Source: Drosophila persimilis
Lineage: Eukaryota > Arthropoda > Insecta > Diptera > Drosophilidae
Assembly (NCBI RefSeq): GCF_003286085.1
Contig: NW_020825326.1
Location: 2,418,001-2,482,000, forward strand
Direction: 5' to 3'
Length of the DNA: 64,000 nucleotides
The notes below the pieces were generated by a model. It saw only the letters and a list, made by a program, of their open reading frames with translations. It was not told the DNA's origin and ran no database searches. Below are positions 60,987-64,000 of the stretch, one piece after another. How positions within the stretch are numbered: the stretch's first letter is position 1; the number at the start of each line of letters is the position of its first letter. The position numbers and the translations under genes were made by a program.

Positions 60987-62196
60987 GGGGGAATGGATGT
61001 AATGGGTCGCCCTAAAGGGTCACGCAGGACCAGGAACGGTAGAGTGCCACGCAGGACACTGGGGAAGGGTGCCGCGCAGGACACGCACGAGACTCGTCAG
61101 CACGCAGGGTGACGGACTTGTGCACTTAGATTTAAAAAAAAAAAGGGGAACAGGAAAGCCGTGGTTGGAAAGATCTGAAAAAAAAAGGTGAAAGTTAGTA
61201 GGAATAAATAAAAAAAAAAACGAGAAGAGGAAAAGCTCAGCAAACCTGAACAGGAAACGCGTCCCCAAAGCTGGGAGGCGAATCCGGGGTCGGGGAGGGT
61301 AATCTCAGGCAGCGGATGACCAGAGAAAACCCAGGGGCCAGGCTCACGCCTCAACGCGGTCTCGCAGCGCAACTACGAGCGTCGGGCCGGAACGACGGGT
61401 GCCGCTCATGCGTGGTCTACCGGGCGAGGAGTCGGATGATCCTCGGGTCCGAGCCCCTGTGTGAGGTTGACGCCTGTCAAAAGAGTCCGGCCGGTGGCGC
61501 GTAGGAGTTGCCCTGGGATGTGAGCCAAAGATTCCAGCCCGGGCGGAGGGTCGGAGGACCCATTGTTCACGAGCGGAATCGCGGCAAGCGGCCCGCATTG
61601 AGGGCAGAGGGCGAGCTGGAAAGGGAGAAAGGGTTGAGTAAAAGTCATCCGGGTCGGGAGAACTCACCCAGGCCAAGGAGGGTCCAATCAGCACGGGATG
61701 AAGAAGACAGGTCGACGGTAGCATGGAATTAAACAGCAATTAAAATAAAAAGAAATAAAGGGCTGAATAAAAAAAAAAAAAAGGAAATATATATAAGCAC
61801 AAACGGGAAGGGGGTGGGTCCATCAAAGATGGAAAAATGTTATCCATCATCCAACAAAGAAACGCGGCGAGAACACAACAGTATCCAAAAAAAAAAAAGA
61901 GGGACAAGGCGAAATCGGATAGAGAGCGGAGAGCGCGTCGGTACTCACCCAACCAGGGGAAAGATGCCCTTAGAGAGCGCGGCCTGTAGAGAGACGAGGC
62001 TGAGGGCCATGAGTACACACGTAACAACCGTTAGAACCAGGCAAGAGAGACCGAAACCCGGAGCACCGGCACCGTTAGAGGGAACGATTGGTAATGCAAC
62101 GCGGGTATATAGGCGGGTGGAAATCGGAACAACGGACACTTGAAGGTAATTATCACCAAAGAGAACGCAGGAAAAATCGAAGCAAAAAAAAAAAAG
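60987..62196 (+). other. gypsy copy 3 spacer between pol and ORF3
   Basis: Matches 42657-43836 with small indels, including the CACGCAGGAC repeats, the 62-codon ORF (61316-61504) and A-tracts of different length (61131-61144, 61767-61782). Confidence 0.65.
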
Positions 62197-63889
62197 ATGG
62201 AGACAAAACGGCTCACCCACGAGGATAGCAAGAAGAAGATGGAGGACTTGAGGGCCTTCCTGGAGGAGCAGCAGGCGATAGTAGGAGAAGGGGGCTATCG
62301 CGCCGATGCTTCTCGTCAGCGACGGGCGTCCTTGCTCTCGCGTGGCGACGAGGAGGATTGGTGCGATGGCTCCCAGTTCCTCCAGCTGCTGGCCTCGCCG
62401 TTGGTGTCGCCGGCGCCGTCGGGACACGACTCTGTGTCGCCGACGGTGTCATCGGATGAGGGCGCCGGGGAGAGCGAGGACGAGGTCATATGCACCGACG
62501 GCCCGCGCGCCCCAACCGCTCAAGAGAAGGCCAGATTGAGACGGCAACAAAGGACGGAGCCGGAGAAGGCCGCTGACCTTGCGCAACAGGATCGAAGCGG
62601 TGAAACGGAGGTTCCAGGAGGCGACGCCGGAGGAGAAGCGCCGGATCCACCGGGTGCTGGAGGCGGCGCGAACGATCAGACGGCGGAGGGACGAGCGGCT
62701 GGAGGCGCGGCGGCGACAGGCGGGAAGAGCCGCCAGTAAGGAGGAGCCCGGCCACGAGAGCGACGAGGCGCCGCCACCCCCGCCATTCCGAGTGGTGCTG
62801 CCGCCGATGCAGTCCCGGACCGACGAGGCGGAGACCGAGGGGGCGCAGCCCCAGGCTATGGGCGAGCGGGCCACGAACCCCGAGGCCGAATGGCAGCGGC
62901 GGCTGCAGCAGGCCGAGGAGGAGGAAGGCGAGTTGTGGCAGCCTACGCCACCAGCCGAGGACGACGAGGGCCCCGAGAGGCGGCAACCGCAGGCCGAGGA
63001 GGAGCAGCAGCAGCAGCACCAGCAGCACCCGCAGCCGCGGCACCAGCACCAGCAGCAACAGCACCAGCAGCACCAGCAGCAGCACCAGCAGCAGGGGCAG
63101 GGGCAGTGGCAGCAGCAGCCACAATGGAGGGGACCGGAGGCGGCTGTAATGGGACCATATGTGTCGCAGGAGGTGCGGACCGCCGTGCGCCAGGGGATGG
63201 TTTGGCACCACCAGACCCTGCACATCACGTGGGCCTCGGGGCCCGCCCCGTGCGAGACCCAGCCAGAGACCGGCGCCCGGGTGTGGGAAGAAAGTCCACT
63301 CGGCAGTAATGACAGGGACCCGCGGAGGAGAAACCCCAGACCTGCCCCCACGACCTCAGCGGCAGGAATGGCGACGACGGAGGCAGCGACGGCGGCCCAG
63401 GCGGCGAAGGCCGAGGCAGCGGCGGACGAGGCGGCGGCAGACACGGCGAAGGCCGAGGCAGCGGCTGACCCGGCAACGGACGAGGCAGCGGCTGACCCGG
63501 CAACGGACGAGGCAGCGGCAGACCCGGCGACGGACGAGGCAGCGATGGAACACGCGGAGGTCGAGGCGTGGGAGCGCGGGCCGTGGGTGTGGCCCGCGCC
63601 GGAGAGGTCGACGGCGGTCGAGCGCCCAGCTCTGAAGAGGCAGGCCTCCTGCCCGGAGCCCCATGCAGGACCGAAGCGGCCGGCCCTGCAACGGCAGAGG
63701 TCGGCACCGGCAGCCACGGTCCACTGGACGGCGATCCCGCGGGAGGAGTGGCCGGCGGCGGTGATCCGCGCGCAGACCCAGATTCGCCTCGTGGGTAGGT
63801 GGGTGAAGAAACTGGTGAGCGAGCGGGGTACGCGGTACCGCATCGCAATGTCGGCCACGCGCACTGAGGTGTTCCGGGAGCAAAAATAA
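62197..63889 (+). pseudogene. gypsy copy 3 third ORF, one frameshift
   Basis: Starts METKRLTHEDSKKKMEDLR at 62197 and matches the intact copy 2 ORF up to the KARLRRQQRTEPEKAA region at about 62565. There a deletion relative to copy 1 shifts the frame. The rest (basic helical block, PPPPPFRVVLPPM, a longer and more His-rich glutamine tract, GPYVSQEVRTAVRQGMVW, Ala repeats of the DPATDEAAA type and the basic C-terminus) is open from about 62579 to the normal stop at 63889. The C-terminal domain is nearly identical to copy 2 (RRVKK against RWVKK). Confidence 0.78.
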
Positions 63890-64000
63890 AGGAAAAATGA
63901 AAAGAAGAGAAGAAAAAGGGGGGCAGAAGAAAGAAAAAAGGGGGGAGAAAAGAAAAAGCAAAACACGCGGGAAGAAAATGAATAAAGAGAAGACGGAAAA
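63890..64000 (+). other. gypsy copy 3 region downstream of ORF3
   Basis: Purine-rich A/G tracts matching 45508-45620, running off the window before the 3' LTR. Confidence 0.7.

Larger units (their letters stand above)
55592..64000 (+). mobile_element. large Ty3/gypsy element, copy 3, truncated by the window end
   Basis: LTR4 lacks about its first 14 bp. Primer site, gag without the amber codon of copies 1 and 2, a nearly full-length pol, spacer and ORF3 follow. The 3' LTR lies beyond 64000. The polypurine-rich region after ORF3 is just beginning at the edge. This is the most complete pol of the three copies. Confidence 0.87.

Noticed and set aside
62449..63966. 505-codon minus-strand open frame over ORF3 of copy 3
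   Set aside because: It is the antisense of a GC-rich, repeat-rich coding sequence; similar shadow frames occur over the other ORF3 copies. Composition (runs of Cys, Trp, Leu, Ser) comes from the opposite-strand glutamine and alanine codons.

Overview
The window looks like transposon-dense dipteran DNA, most likely Drosophila pericentromeric or other heterochromatic sequence. The evidence is the mix of families: LOA-clade, I-clade and R1-clade non-LTR elements with RNase H or APE-type endonuclease, Ty3/gypsy and BEL/Pao LTR elements, Transib and Tc1 transposons, and a DINE-1/INE-1-like Helitron remnant. I find no intact host gene, rRNA, tRNA or bacterial operon. Almost every coding region is frameshifted, truncated or nested. 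I cannot name the species from the sequence alone.

Layout. 1-5.9 kb: two LOA-clade copies in inverted orientation around a 297/17.6-like gypsy remnant and a small gene-derived repeat. 5.9-8.7 kb: integrase and endonuclease scraps, then an unassigned repeat-rich stretch. 8.69-10.31 kb: a complete but frameshifted Tc1-like transposon with 230-bp terminal repeats and TA flanks. 11-12.1 kb: an intron-bearing, gene-derived segment folded into an imperfect inverted duplication. 13.8-16.7 kb: two different Transib (RAG1-related) transposase relics, head to head. 16.8-22.1 kb: stacked LOA-like fragments plus a jockey-superfamily 3' end. 22.3-22.9 kb: a solo gypsy LTR with its target duplication. 23.6-28.8 kb: an I-clade element with an inverted RNase H segment and a nested BEL solo LTR. 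28.9-30.7 kb: hAT, MITE-like, Tc1-end and DINE-1-like remnants.

30.8-48.3 kb and 55.6-64.0 kb hold three copies of one large Ty3/gypsy element with a tRNA-Lys-type primer site. Copies 1 and 2 are in tandem and share the middle LTR; copy 3 runs off the window. Its order is LTR, gag (one canonical and one altered zinc knuckle), protease-RT-RNase H-integrase, a 1.2-kb spacer, then a long third ORF. That ORF sits where an env would be but has no signal peptide or membrane segment. It is acidic or basic in blocks, glutamine-rich and alanine-repeat-rich, and ends in a conserved basic domain. Copy 2 keeps it open at 556 codons. Copy 2 also preserves a textbook -1 frameshift signal between gag and pol (slippery GGGAAAC, 5-nt spacer, 7-bp GC stem); copy 3 has lost exactly those seven bases. 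Between the gypsy copies lie a BEL/Pao element broken into opposite-facing halves and an R1-clade element whose ORF1 start abuts the truncated LTR of copy 3.

The most interesting items are the third ORF, the frameshift signal and its loss, the shared-LTR tandem, and the hairpin-forming gene-derived duplication that could be a small-RNA source.
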